Shown here piece by piece: positions 8,892-18,145 of a stretch of DNA of 64,000 nt (its first letter is position 1; each line of letters begins with the position of its first letter). The DNA comes from Mycoplasmatota bacterium (lineage in GTDB: Bacteria > Bacillota_I > Bacilli_A > Haloplasmatales > Haloplasmataceae): contig CP074573.1 of assembly GCA_018394295.1 (NCBI GenBank), positions 930,001 to 994,000 of the forward strand. Direction: 5' to 3'. The translations under genes and the position numbers were made by a program. The notes below the pieces were generated by a model. That model did not search any database. It saw nothing but the letters and a program-made list of their open reading frames with translations, and had not been told where the DNA came from.

Positions 8892-9737
8892 TTATATGTC
8901 TGAAAGATGAAATAGTTCATCATTATCATCCATATCATCAGTATTATTTTTAAATGAATATCTTAAGTTATGATACTTAAGTCCTGTAAAGACAAATACG
9001 ATATCTAAAAAAGAAAATAAAAATGAGATGAATTGTGAAATGATTAATAATACAATAAATAAAATCATTCTATCACTTGCAAAAGCATTCGCTTCTAAGC
9101 GATTAAAAATACTAGTTATACCACCAGCTAAAATGATTAGAATAATAGAGAATACTAAGTGTCCTTTAATACATCGTTTGGTTTTATTGAAAACCCCATC
9201 AGAGCCTTCTGTCATCGCAATATATGGAATAAATCGGTAGTATCCCATGTAATAAAACATGATAATTAATAAACCAATAGAGAGACCTATAACAAGAAGT
9301 AGACCTAAGGGTCCAAATGAAACAAATATACCAATAAAAATAAAGTAAATAATAAATCCAACAAACATAATTAGAAAGAAAACAATATACATTAAAAAAT
9401 AATGTAAAAATTGAGTAATAATTGGTTTACGTATTTTATAAAGAATAATCTCTTTATAGGTTATTTTTGTAAGTAATCCATAGATTATTATAGATAAAGT
9501 AGTAGTTAATAATATAAGTAAAAAAATTTTTGGACCATATGCTTCTAATATTGCTTTTGAGTCTTTCATACGTTCTGGGTTAAGTAATACTGAATAAGTA
9601 TTTTCAAATTTAAAGTACATTAGTAAAGCAAAAACTGATTGAATAATAAAAAGTAGTGTAATAATTAGTCCTTTTTTTCTAAAGACTTCAACCATGTTAT
9701 GTAAAATATCTTCTACTTGAAAATTATAATTTTTCAT
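8892..9737 (-). CDS. Uncharacterised multi-pass membrane protein
   Basis: A 281-residue integral membrane protein. After a short cytoplasmic N-terminus there is a helix at about 24-42, an external loop, a helix at about 70-88, a long hydrophobic block at about 105-170 and two more helices near 195-215 and 225-250; the C-terminus is acidic (DDMDDNDE). The motif YYMGYYRFIPYIAMTEG followed by a cytoplasmic KTKRCIKGH is shared with the neighbouring decayed paralogue. The fold resembles DUF975 or GDPD-associated membrane domains, but I cannot name a function. The start follows AAGGGGG. Confidence 0.8.
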   Translation of the reverse strand: MKNYNFQVEDILHNMVEVFRKKGLIITLLFIIQSVFALLMYFKFENTYSVLLNPERMKDSKAILEAYGPKIFLLILLTTTLSIIIYGLLTKITYKEIILYKIRKPIITQFLHYFLMYIVFFLIMFVGFIIYFIFIGIFVSFGPLGLLLVIGLSIGLLIIMFYYMGYYRFIPYIAMTEGSDGVFNKTKRCIKGHLVFSIILIILAGGITSIFNRLEANAFASDRMILFIVLLIISQFISFLFSFLDIVFVFTGLKYHNLRYSFKNNTDDMDDNDELFHLSDI

Positions 9738-9831
9738 AACTATATATCCCCCTTCGTTAACTTAAATCAATTGTAACATATTACCAATTATTAGTAAATG
9801 TAATATATCTTATATAAGTGAAAATGATAGG

Positions 9832-10458
9832 TTAACCTTCTTCATTTGTTTGATATAAATCTTCATTTAATTCACAATCTAATCCTGTAAAGACAAATGT
9901 AATATCAAAAAAGTGAAGGAAAAATGTGAGAAATGAAGAAATAATCCATAATCCAAAAAATAATTTCATATTATCAACTGTAATAGCTTTCAATTCAAGA
10001 CGAGTAAAGAGTTTTGATAAACTAGTATTTAAAAGGATTAGAATGATTGAAAATTCTAGGTGTCCATTAATATATCGCTTAGATTTACTGAAAATCTCTT
10101 TAATACCTTCTACCATTGTAATATAAGGAATAAAGCGATGGTAACCCAGGAAATAAAATAACAAAAGTACTAGGATAGGAATTGTATAAATTGTTAAACC
10201 AATTGTTAAGAATATAAGAAGTCCAATTTTTATTATAAGATAAAAAAGGATATATATTAAAAAATATCTTAGTAATTGTTTTAAGATTGGTGTTTTTGTT
10301 TTAGTTAACATAATCTTTTGAAAGATTATTTTTGAGAGTAATCCATAAACTATTGTTGAAATAATAATAATAAATAACAAAGATAAAATGAAATTTTGAA
10401 TTAAAAATAGTGTAAAATATTTAGTATAAAAAAAGACAGAATAATGTAGATATTTAGT
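9832..10458 (-). pseudogene. Decayed paralogue of the neighbouring membrane protein
   Basis: The open frame from 10458 to 9832 is clearly related to the 8892-9737 protein: FLGYHRFIPYITMVEG followed by SKSKRYINGHLEFSIILIL, and the same FDITFVFTGL ending. The N-terminal part can still be read (KYLHYSVFFYTKYFTLFLIQ against the paralogue's first helix), but it has no ATG and no ribosome-binding site, and the external loop between the first two helices is deleted. The first usable start is a TTG at 10380 without a Shine-Dalgarno site. It is most likely a tandem duplicate in decay; a shortened functional protein is less likely. Confidence 0.65.
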
Positions 10459-10555
10459 CTAAATAAAAAAAATTTTAAAAGCAATCATTATTAAGTGGAA
10501 AAAAAACACAATATGTTATAAAATAAGAATATTGAAAAGTTATTGGAGGAAGATA

Positions 10556-11311
10556 ATGTTATTTAAACGTTTTAATAAAAAATCAAATATTAAATTAGAT
10601 ATAAGTAGACTTCCGAAGCATATCGCATTTATTATGGATGGAAACGGTCGTTGGGCAAGACGAAGAGGGTTGCCGAGAACTGCTGGTCATAATGAAGGAG
10701 GTAAGTCACTTCTTAAAACATTAAAGGCATGTAATGATTTAGGAATTGAAGCAATGACAGTTTATGCTTTTAGTACTGAAAATTGGTCTCGACCTGAAGA
10801 AGAAGTCAATTATTTAATGGAATTACCTGGTCGTTATATTAAAAATTATTTACCAAAAATTAAAGAAGCGAATATTAAGATTAATTTCATTGGTTTTATA
10901 GATCAATTATCTGATAATCTTAAGCAAGAGGTTGATAAAGCCATAGACGAAACAAAAGATAATACAGGTTTGATATTTACAATTGCGTTAAACTATGGTT
11001 CACAAGATGAAATCGTACAAGCTACTAAAGAAATCGCATCAGCGTGTATGAATGGAGCTATTTCAGTTGATCAAATATCTAAAGAATATTTTTCTACTAA
11101 ATTAATGACCTACGGGCTACCGGATATTGATTTGCTGGTTAGAACAAGTGGCGAAATTAGAATTAGTAACTACTTATTATGGCAAATTGCCTATAGTGAA
11201 TTATATTTTACGAAAAAGTATTGGCCTGATTTTAATGAAGTAGATTTAAGAAAGGCTATATTTGAATATCAAAAAAGAAATCGTCGTTATGGAGGTTTAA
11301 AAGGAGAATAA
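10556..11311 (+). CDS. uppS: Undecaprenyl diphosphate synthase
   Basis: Cis-prenyltransferase that builds the C55 lipid carrier for peptidoglycan from farnesyl diphosphate and isopentenyl diphosphate. Signature residues: HIAFIMDGNGRWARRRG with the catalytic Asp, TVYAFSTENWSRP, and the C-terminal RTSGEIRISNYLLWQ. The ATG at 10556 is chosen because it follows GGAGGA by 5 nt; an upstream in-frame TTG includes the ribosome-binding site within its codons. 251 residues. It heads the uppS-cdsA-dxr-rseP-proS cluster. Confidence 0.97.
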   Translation: MLFKRFNKKSNIKLDISRLPKHIAFIMDGNGRWARRRGLPRTAGHNEGGKSLLKTLKACNDLGIEAMTVYAFSTENWSRPEEEVNYLMELPGRYIKNYLPKIKEANIKINFIGFIDQLSDNLKQEVDKAIDETKDNTGLIFTIALNYGSQDEIVQATKEIASACMNGAISVDQISKEYFSTKLMTYGLPDIDLLVRTSGEIRISNYLLWQIAYSELYFTKKYWPDFNEVDLRKAIFEYQKRNRRYGGLKGE

Positions 11312-11313
11312 TT

Positions 11314-12156
11314 ATGAAGCAAAGAGTTATTACAGGTATTGTTATTATATTGATTTTAATTCCCATATTTTTATCAAAGATGTTGTATGATATCAACCAT
11401 TATATATATATTTTAGGTTTTATTTTAGCGATTATTGCGATGAATGAAATGATTTCTATGAAGGAATCAGAAAAGAATCTACCATTTGAAATTCATTTAT
11501 TAGCTTATTTATCAGTAATTTATATTAGCTTTTATGAAAGTTTGGGCGATATATTTTCATTTCAAGTTAAAGAAAGCATCAATATCTTACCATATATTAT
11601 TATTATCTTAACCATTGCAATGGTTTTAAGAAAGAAATTTAAAATAGTCGATGCAAGCTTTATGTTATTTGCGATTTTTTATATTGGATTAACCTTCCAT
11701 AGCTTAGTTTACTATTTATTAGCTGAAAATGGTATGTATGTGTTACTATATCTTATATTAATTGCGATGTTTACAGATACTTTTGCTTATTTTTCTGGTA
11801 CCCTATTTGGAAAACATAAATTATGTCCATCGATAAGTCCTAAAAAGACAATTGAAGGTTCTTTAGGTGGAACAATTATTGCGACGATTTTAGTTTCAAT
11901 TTATGCAATATTCTCTCATAAAATTGATTTTTTATTTGATAATTCAATGATATATATTATTGGATTAACTTTTGTTTTATCAATTTTATCGCAATTTGGT
12001 GATTTAGCTGCCTCTGTTTTAAAACGACATTATAAAATAAAAGATTATGGGAATTTATTTCCAGGACATGGTGGCGTATTAGACAGATTAGATAGTATAT
12101 TATTTGTTTCTTTAACTTATTATTATATTACAGAATTTCTTACACTGGTGTTTTAG
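11314..12156 (+). CDS. cdsA: Phosphatidate cytidylyltransferase
   Basis: Makes CDP-diacylglycerol, the precursor of anionic phospholipids, in the membrane. The 280-residue protein has about eight transmembrane segments and the family signature in its C-terminal third: SISPKKTIEGSLGG and then FGDLAASVLKRHYKIKD with GHGGVLDRLDSILF. It starts 2 nt after uppS behind AAGGAGA, so the two are translationally linked. Confidence 0.96.
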   Translation: MKQRVITGIVIILILIPIFLSKMLYDINHYIYILGFILAIIAMNEMISMKESEKNLPFEIHLLAYLSVIYISFYESLGDIFSFQVKESINILPYIIIILTIAMVLRKKFKIVDASFMLFAIFYIGLTFHSLVYYLLAENGMYVLLYLILIAMFTDTFAYFSGTLFGKHKLCPSISPKKTIEGSLGGTIIATILVSIYAIFSHKIDFLFDNSMIYIIGLTFVLSILSQFGDLAASVLKRHYKIKDYGNLFPGHGGVLDRLDSILFVSLTYYYITEFLTLVF

Positions 12157-12165
12157 GGGGATAAT

Positions 12166-13332
12166 ATGAAGAATATAATACTACTTGGAGCGACTGGTTC
12201 GATTGGTACTCAAACACTTGATGTAATTGCACATAATGAAGAAGATTATCAATTAATTAGTATTGCTTTAGGTAAAAATATTAAAAAAGCGATAGAAATC
12301 ATCAAAAAATTTAGGCCACTATATGTTAGTGTAGAGAATGAATGTGATGCAAACTACTTAAAGAATCTATTCAAAGAAATTGAATTTGGGTATGGTGAAG
12401 AGGGGCTAATAAAAGCAGCCACCATTGATTCTAATAATTCTTATGAAACGGTTGTTGTTACTGCTGTAGTCGGCTCAGTTGGTTTACTACCGACAATAGA
12501 AGCAATAAAAAAAGGTTTCACAATTGCCCTTGCCAATAAAGAAACTTTAGTAACAGCTGGTCATATTGTATGTGATTTGGCCAATAAACATCAGGTTAAT
12601 TTATTACCAGTTGATAGTGAACATTCGGCCATATTTCAATCATTAAATGGTGAAAACCCCAAAAATATAAAGCAATTAATTATTACGGCAAGTGGTGGGT
12701 CATTTAGAGATAAATCAAGGGAAGATTTGAAAAAAGTTACCTTAAAAGAAGCTTTAAACCACCCTAACTGGTCAATGGGGAGTAAGATTACGATTGACTC
12801 AGCTACCATGATGAATAAGGGATTTGAAGTAATTGAAGCGCATTATTTATTTCAATTACCTTATGAAAGAATTACAACTCTATTACATAAAGAAAGTGTT
12901 ATTCATTCTATGGTTGAATTTGTTGATACTTCAATTATTGCCCAGTTAGGAACCCCGGATATGAGGATTCCAATACAGTATGCACTTTCTTACCCTGAGA
13001 GAATTGAATTAAAACAAGCGAAAAGACTTAAACTAGAAGAAATAGCCTTACTTCATTTTAATACAATGGATTTTAATCGATTTCCATGTTTGAAATATGC
13101 TTATGATGCTGGAAATACAGGCGGTAGTATGCCAACAGTTTTAAATGCAGCAAATGAAGCAGCAGTAAAACTATTCTTAGAAGGAAAAATAAGTTTTTTA
13201 GAAATTGAAAAAATTATCTATGAATCCTTAGAAAAACATAAAGTGATTAAGGAACCAGACCTAGAAACAATATTATTACTTGATAAAGATACAAAAAAAA
13301 GGATTTTATCCACTCATCTGAAAGGAGAATAA
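12166..13332 (+). CDS. dxr: 1-deoxy-D-xylulose 5-phosphate reductoisomerase
   Basis: Second step of the MEP isoprenoid pathway; NADPH-dependent. The N-terminal Rossmann motif is GATGSIG (residues 8-14). Further landmarks are [23 protein letters not shown] (metal and substrate site), TASGGSFRD and [15 protein letters not shown], with the NEAAVKLFL segment near the C-terminus. The length of 388 residues is normal. It supplies the pathway that UppS consumes, so the cluster joins isoprenoid and lipid-carrier synthesis. Confidence 0.97.
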   Translation: MKNIILLGATGSIGTQTLDVIAHNEEDYQLISIALGKNIKKAIEIIKKFRPLYVSVENECDANYLKNLFKEIEFGYGEEGLIKAATIDSNNSYETVVVTAVVGSVGLLPTIEAIKKGFTIALANKETLVTAGHIVCDLANKHQVNLLPVDSEHSAIFQSLNGENPKNIKQLIITASGGSFRDKSREDLKKVTLKEALNHPNWSMGSKITIDSATMMNKGFEVIEAHYLFQLPYERITTLLHKESVIHSMVEFVDTSIIAQLGTPDMRIPIQYALSYPERIELKQAKRLKLEEIALLHFNTMDFNRFPCLKYAYDAGNTGGSMPTVLNAANEAAVKLFLEGKISFLEIEKIIYESLEKHKVIKEPDLETILLLDKDTKKRILSTHLKGE

Positions 13333-13335
13333 CAT

Positions 13336-14952
13336 ATGAGCTTTTTATTATATTTCATCATTTTTATTTTTGTCTTAGGGATTATCGTCCTAATTCATGA
13401 GTTCGGACATTTTCTATTTGCGAGAAGAGCAGGGATATTATGTCATGAATTTTCAATTGGGATGGGACCTGCTTTGTACAAAATAAAACGTGGAGAAACA
13501 ACTTATGCCATTCGAGCAATTCCTTTAGGAGGATATGTTTCGATGGCGGGAGAGGACCCAGAAACAGAAAAAATTAAAAAAGGTAAAGTTGTTTATTTAG
13601 AAATGGTAGGAAATGCGGTTAAAAATATTTATTTATATAAACCCCAAGATGTAAAAGTAACTTATGCTAAAGTGATTGATTTTGACTTATATGGTAAAGA
13701 AGGAAATAATTTATATATACACTATGAAGGTGAATCTGGTGAAACCCATTTTGTAACAGTTGCACGCGATGCCTATTATCAGTTAAATAAAGGGTTGGAA
13801 ATGCAAATTGCTCCATATGACCGCTGTTTTGAGTCTAAATCATGGATTAATCGTTTTTTAACAGTTGTTGCTGGTGCGGGATTTAATTTTATTTTAGCAA
13901 TCATTGTTTTTATTGTTGTTAATTTAACAACAGGCGTTGCTGTAACCCAACCTATCATTGGAAGTGTATCAGATAATTCACCAGCTGAACTAGTAGGTTT
14001 ACAGGAAAATGATGAAATTGTTAAAATGGCAATTGATGATGAAGTTGCAATATCTATTGATAGTTGGGATGACATATCAACATTTATGAGAAATTACGAA
14101 AATGGTGTCATCAAAATTACCGTTAAAAGAGATGGAGAATTATTACCAGCTCCACTTGAAGTAAGACCAGAATTATTTATTGCGACGATTGGTATAAAGA
14201 GTACCAATAATTTATCAAATACGATTATTGGTGGTGTATCACTTAATTCAAATGCTGATAAAGAAGGCTTAAAATCTGGTGATGAAATCATTAAAATATC
14301 TGGTACTTTAAATGATGACAAAAATACTAAACAGGTTGAAAATACATTTATAGAAGCAAGTAAAGCAAATAATGACTTAAATAATTGGACAGATATCTCT
14401 AATGTATTAGAAAACTTCTATTTATCTGAAAAAATTAATATTACAGTTTTAAGAGATGGTACTACTCATACCTTTACTGTTCAATCAATAAAAGCACTAG
14501 AATCAGCAAATGTCACTCAAGCTATGGTTGGAATTACACATAAAACAGAATTTAATTTTTTCAAGTCTATCGGCTATGGGGTTAAAGATACCCTTAATGT
14601 AATTGGTTCTATATTTCAAACATTAGATATGCTTTTTAATAATAAAAATGTGAGTATTCGTGATTTATCTGGTCCTGTGGGAATATATGATATGACTAAA
14701 ACATTTGCGATGGCAGGATTCATAGCGTTATTAAGTTGGGTCGGATTTATTAGTGCTAATATTGGTTTTGTTAACTTATTACCTTTACCAGCACTTGATG
14801 GTGGTCGATTACTTTTCTTATTGATAGAAGGAATTGTTAGAAGACCAATTAATCGAAAAATAGAAGGATATATCCATACAGTAGGTTTTATCTTATTTAT
14901 GCTTTTATTTTTATTTATCACATTTAATGATATTATTAGAATTCGAGGATAG
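13336..14952 (+). CDS. rseP: RseP/RasP-type intramembrane zinc metalloprotease with two PDZ domains
   Basis: Site-2 protease that cleaves anti-sigma factors and signal-peptide remnants inside the membrane. The first helix carries H21-E-F-G-H25 and the C-terminal helix carries NLLPLPALDGGR, whose Asp is the third zinc ligand. The protein is 538 residues against about 420 in Bacillus. The extra length comes from a second PDZ-like unit: IIGSVSDNSPAELVGLQENDEIV near residue 210 and IIGGVSLNSNADKEGLKSGDEI near residue 300 (each landmark abbreviated as IIG..S..NS...GL..NDEI). It starts 3 nt after dxr. Confidence 0.95.
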   Translation: MSFLLYFIIFIFVLGIIVLIHEFGHFLFARRAGILCHEFSIGMGPALYKIKRGETTYAIRAIPLGGYVSMAGEDPETEKIKKGKVVYLEMVGNAVKNIYLYKPQDVKVTYAKVIDFDLYGKEGNNLYIHYEGESGETHFVTVARDAYYQLNKGLEMQIAPYDRCFESKSWINRFLTVVAGAGFNFILAIIVFIVVNLTTGVAVTQPIIGSVSDNSPAELVGLQENDEIVKMAIDDEVAISIDSWDDISTFMRNYENGVIKITVKRDGELLPAPLEVRPELFIATIGIKSTNNLSNTIIGGVSLNSNADKEGLKSGDEIIKISGTLNDDKNTKQVENTFIEASKANNDLNNWTDISNVLENFYLSEKINITVLRDGTTHTFTVQSIKALESANVTQAMVGITHKTEFNFFKSIGYGVKDTLNVIGSIFQTLDMLFNNKNVSIRDLSGPVGIYDMTKTFAMAGFIALLSWVGFISANIGFVNLLPLPALDGGRLLFLLIEGIVRRPINRKIEGYIHTVGFILFMLLFLFITFNDIIRIRG

Positions 14953-14961
14953 GAGATTAAC

Positions 14962-16215
14962 ATGAAACAAAGTTTATTATTTATACCAACCTTAAGAGAC
15001 AATCCAAAAGAAGCAGAAATAATCTCTCATAAATATATGCTTCGAGCAGGGTATATTAAGCAAATTGCTGCTGGTATCTATACTTATTTACCCCTTGCCC
15101 TCCGTTCATTAAAAAAAGTAGAACAGATTATTCGTGAAGAATTAGACGCAATTGGAGCAGGAGAATTATTAATGCCAGCCTTACAACCATCTGAATTATG
15201 GATTGAATCTGGTAGATGGAATCAATATGGTGATACTTTAATGCGAATGAAAGATCGTCATGAAAGAGAATTTGCCTTAGGACCAACGCATGAAGAAGTT
15301 GTAACTTACATCATCAAAGATGTTTTAAATAGTTATAAAAAGCTACCAATTACCTTATATCAAATTCAAACAAAGTTTCGAGATGAGTTACGTCCACGCT
15401 TTGGTTTAATGCGAGGTAGAGAATTTATCATGAAGGATGCTTATTCGTTTCACTCTACTAAAACCTCATTAGATAAATCATATGAAGATTTCCGTCAAGC
15501 CTATATAAATATATTTAATCGATGCGGTTTAAAATTTAGAGCTGTTTCTGCTGACAGTGGAAATATTGGTGGAAGTGAGTCCTGTGAGTTCATGGTTTTA
15601 AGTGAAATAGGGGAAGATACCATTGTATATTCTGATAAGTCAGATTTTGCATCTAATATTGAAGTTCATGATTTACCTGTTGGTGCCCCTAGTCCTGACG
15701 GTAACGGAACCATTTTACATGCAAAAGGCATTGAAGTAGGGCATATCTTTAAGTTAGGAACAAAGTATTCAAATGCAATGAAGGCACAATTTACAAATGA
15801 AGAAGGTATACGTGAAGATATTTTAATGGGATGTTATGGCATTGGTGTAAGCCGTGTATTAATGGCTATTATCGAGCAAAATAATGATGATAAAGGGATT
15901 ATATGGCCAAAAGCCTTAGCACCATTCGATGTCCATATGATTGTTATAGACCCTAAAAATGAAAATCAAATGGCACTTGCTAATCAATTAGAAAAAGATT
16001 TAATGCAAAAACAGTTAGAAGTCTTAGTTGATGATCGTAAAGAACGTCCAGGTGTTAAATTTACTGAGTCAGATTTAATTGGTATTCCAATTAGAATTAC
16101 GATAGGAAAAAATATTGATAAGGGCTTTGTTGAAGTAAAATTCCGTAATAAAGAAGAAAAAATTGAAGTTAAAATAGAAGAAATTATCTCTTTTATAGAA
16201 AATCATAGTAGATAA
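14962..16215 (+). CDS. proS: Prolyl-tRNA synthetase, short form lacking the editing insertion
   Basis: Charges tRNA-Pro. Class II motifs are present: motif 2 region [19 protein letters not shown], motif 3 [14 protein letters not shown], then an anticodon-binding domain ([12 protein letters not shown] ... [14 protein letters not shown]). Firmicute ProRS is normally about 570 residues with a YbaK-like editing domain inserted between motifs 2 and 3. Here the protein is 417 residues and that insertion is absent: [11 protein letters not shown] runs by a short linker into [11 protein letters not shown]. The protein therefore probably cannot clear Ala-tRNA-Pro in cis. polC, its usual downstream neighbour, is not here. 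Confidence 0.96.
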   Translation: MKQSLLFIPTLRDNPKEAEIISHKYMLRAGYIKQIAAGIYTYLPLALRSLKKVEQIIREELDAIGAGELLMPALQPSELWIESGRWNQYGDTLMRMKDRHEREFALGPTHEEVVTYIIKDVLNSYKKLPITLYQIQTKFRDELRPRFGLMRGREFIMKDAYSFHSTKTSLDKSYEDFRQAYINIFNRCGLKFRAVSADSGNIGGSESCEFMVLSEIGEDTIVYSDKSDFASNIEVHDLPVGAPSPDGNGTILHAKGIEVGHIFKLGTKYSNAMKAQFTNEEGIREDILMGCYGIGVSRVLMAIIEQNNDDKGIIWPKALAPFDVHMIVIDPKNENQMALANQLEKDLMQKQLEVLVDDRKERPGVKFTESDLIGIPIRITIGKNIDKGFVEVKFRNKEEKIEVKIEEIISFIENHSR

Positions 16216-16240
16216 AAATAAATATATATCAATAAAAAAA

Positions 16241-16275
16241 CTCATAGAATCAATTTTTGATTCTGTGAGTTTTTT
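16241..16275 (+). terminator. proS terminator and intron insertion site
   Basis: CTCATAGAATCA and TGATTCTGTGAG form a 12-bp stem with one mismatch, followed by TTTTTT; A runs on the left make it bidirectional. The group II intron begins two bases after the T run. Confidence 0.9.
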
Positions 16276-16780
16276 AAGTGTGCCAGGCATGTCTATTAAC
16301 TAGGTGGTGAAAGTCCACTACACGGGAAGATGACTAAAGTGTTAGCCAAGTACAAGGGCGCCTATTGCGAAGTAGGGTCTGAAGGAAGTAGGAGGCAAAA
16401 TTTTGGCTCGAGGAACACGAATCACATCAGGCGGGTATTATGGATGAGTTTGCTTAACAAAACAAAGTCCGTAGTCATCAAAGCAATAATACACGTAAAT
16501 GTGGCGAGTATATGAAATGAAAGTGAATAGACTTACCCTGGGAGATCTCATGGACACGTCACGAGCGTGGTTGAAAAAGATTTATCGTGAGAAGTCAGCA
16601 GAGCCATAGTAGGGTCCAAACCGAAGGGCGAAACAGTATGTTTAATTGTAAATGTAAATTATAAGACTATATGAACAGTAGAAAATCAGGATTACCTACC
16701 TAACTTCGATGGTATCGTAAGGAACCTAGGAGCCTTTAGGACAAACAGTATGGTCTTAACAATGAAAGGAGCAATTACTA

Positions 16781-18052
16781 ATGGAAAATCTTCTAGAATT
16801 AATCTTAAGTAACTACAATTTAAATGAAGCCATCGCTAGAGTAGTGAAGAATAAAGGTGCTGCTGGAATTGATGGGATGAATGTTGAACAAGGAAGATTA
16901 CATTTTATGAAACATGGTGATGAAATTAAAAGAGCCATAAGAAATAGAAAGTATAAACCTAACCCCGTTAGGAGAGTAGAAATACCAAAACCTGATGGTG
17001 GGGTAAGACTACTAGGAATACCAACGGTTATAGATAGAATCATTCAACAAGCCATTAATCAAGTGCTATCACCAATATTTGAGAAACAATTTAGTGACTC
17101 TAGTTTTGGATTTAGACCAAATCGAGGTTGTCATATGGCAATTGAGAGAAGTTTAATGTATTTAAATGATGGTTACAAAGTAATAGTTGATACGGATTTA
17201 GAGAAATTCTTTGATAAGGTTAACCATGATAAACTCATGCAAATATTATCTTTAACAATTAAAGATAGTGATTTAATGAGTTTGATAAGGAAATATCTAG
17301 TTAGTGGTATCATGATAAATGGAGTCGTAATAGATAGTGAGGAAGGAACACCACAAGGAGGACCATTAAGTCCATTATTATCAAATATCATGCTTAATGA
17401 ACTAGATAAAGAGTTAACTAAAAGAGGATTAAGATTTGTACGATATGCCGATGACTGTAATATATATGTAAAAAGTATACGTGCAGGACAAAGAGTAATG
17501 GAGAGTATAACTAACTTTATTGAAAAGAAGTTAAAACTCAAAGTTAATCAGAGTAAAAGCAAAGTAGATTACTGTAATAAAGGAATCAAATTTTTAGGCT
17601 TTGGCTTTTACTACAATCCCAGGCACAGACAAGTTAGAATCAAAGTACATCCAAAATCAATTAAAAGAATAAAAGAAAAGATTAAGAAATTAACATCTAG
17701 AAGATGGAGTATCAGTTTAGATTATCGGTTACTCAAAATAAAACAACTTATAACAGGTTGGGTTAATTAATATAAAGTAGCCGATATGAAATGGTTATTG
17801 ATGAAATTAGATGAACAAATAAGATTTCGTGTAAGAATGTGTATTTGGAAAGCATGGAAAAAGATTGGGAAACGATTTAAATCCCTAAGGAAACTAGGCG
17901 CAAGTCGTCAAAAGGCTTGGGAATACGCAAACAGTAGAAAAAGCTATGCGCGAATCGCACATAGCTTTATCTTAACAACTACGATTACAAATAAAAGATT
18001 AGAACATCGTGGTCTAATATCAATGACCGAATATTATTTATCTGTTAGATAA
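16781..18052 (+). pseudogene. Group II intron reverse transcriptase/maturase with internal stop
   Basis: The reverse-transcriptase domain is intact: GAAGIDGM, FRPNRGCHMAIE, EEGTPQGGPLSPLLSNI and the catalytic YADD (VRYADDCNIY). After ITGWVN a TAA (17768-17770) replaces the tyrosine codon expected in the maturase signature GWVNYYKVADMK. The same frame then continues to 18052 through the maturase X domain (ANSRKSYARIAHS ... TNKRLEHRGLIS). With the stop repaired the protein would have 423 residues. No C-terminal HNH endonuclease domain is present. Confidence 0.88.
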
Positions 18053-18060
18053 CATATTGA

Positions 18061-18092
18061 ACCGCCGTATACCGAACGGTACGTACGGTGGT
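18061..18092 (+). ncRNA. Group II intron domain V
   Basis: A compact hairpin (ACCGCCGTATACCG, loop GAAC, then GGTACGTACGGTGGT) has the conserved shape of intron domain V with its catalytic stem. It is followed by a domain VI-like hairpin (GAAATGAATAG / CTATTTATTTC) before the 3' splice site. Confidence 0.8.
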
Positions 18093-18145
18093 GTGAGAGG
18101 TCTGAAATGAATAGAAAACTATTTATTTCTTCCTACTCGATTCCT

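Larger units (their letters stand above)
16278..18141 (+). mobile_element. Group II intron with reverse-transcriptase ORF
   Basis: The 5' end reads GTGTGCCAGGCATG, a typical group II start. About 490 nt of ribozyme domains I-IV precede the reverse-transcriptase ORF, and domain V is recognisable at 18061-18092. The 3' end is set at CTACTCGAT (18141), giving 1,864 bp. The element sits directly after the intrinsic terminator of proS and 4 bp before the stop codon of the converging permease gene, so it interrupts no gene. The ORF carries a premature stop, so mobility would need a maturase in trans. I did not assign the structural class. Confidence 0.9.

Noticed and set aside
13779-15002. Three antisense ORFs across rseP and the start of proS
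   Set aside because: Shadows of genuine genes on the plus strand; no ribosome-binding sites.
16330-16515. Short ORF inside the group II intron RNA
   Set aside because: It overlaps conserved ribozyme domains and has no ribosome-binding site; it is structure, not a gene.
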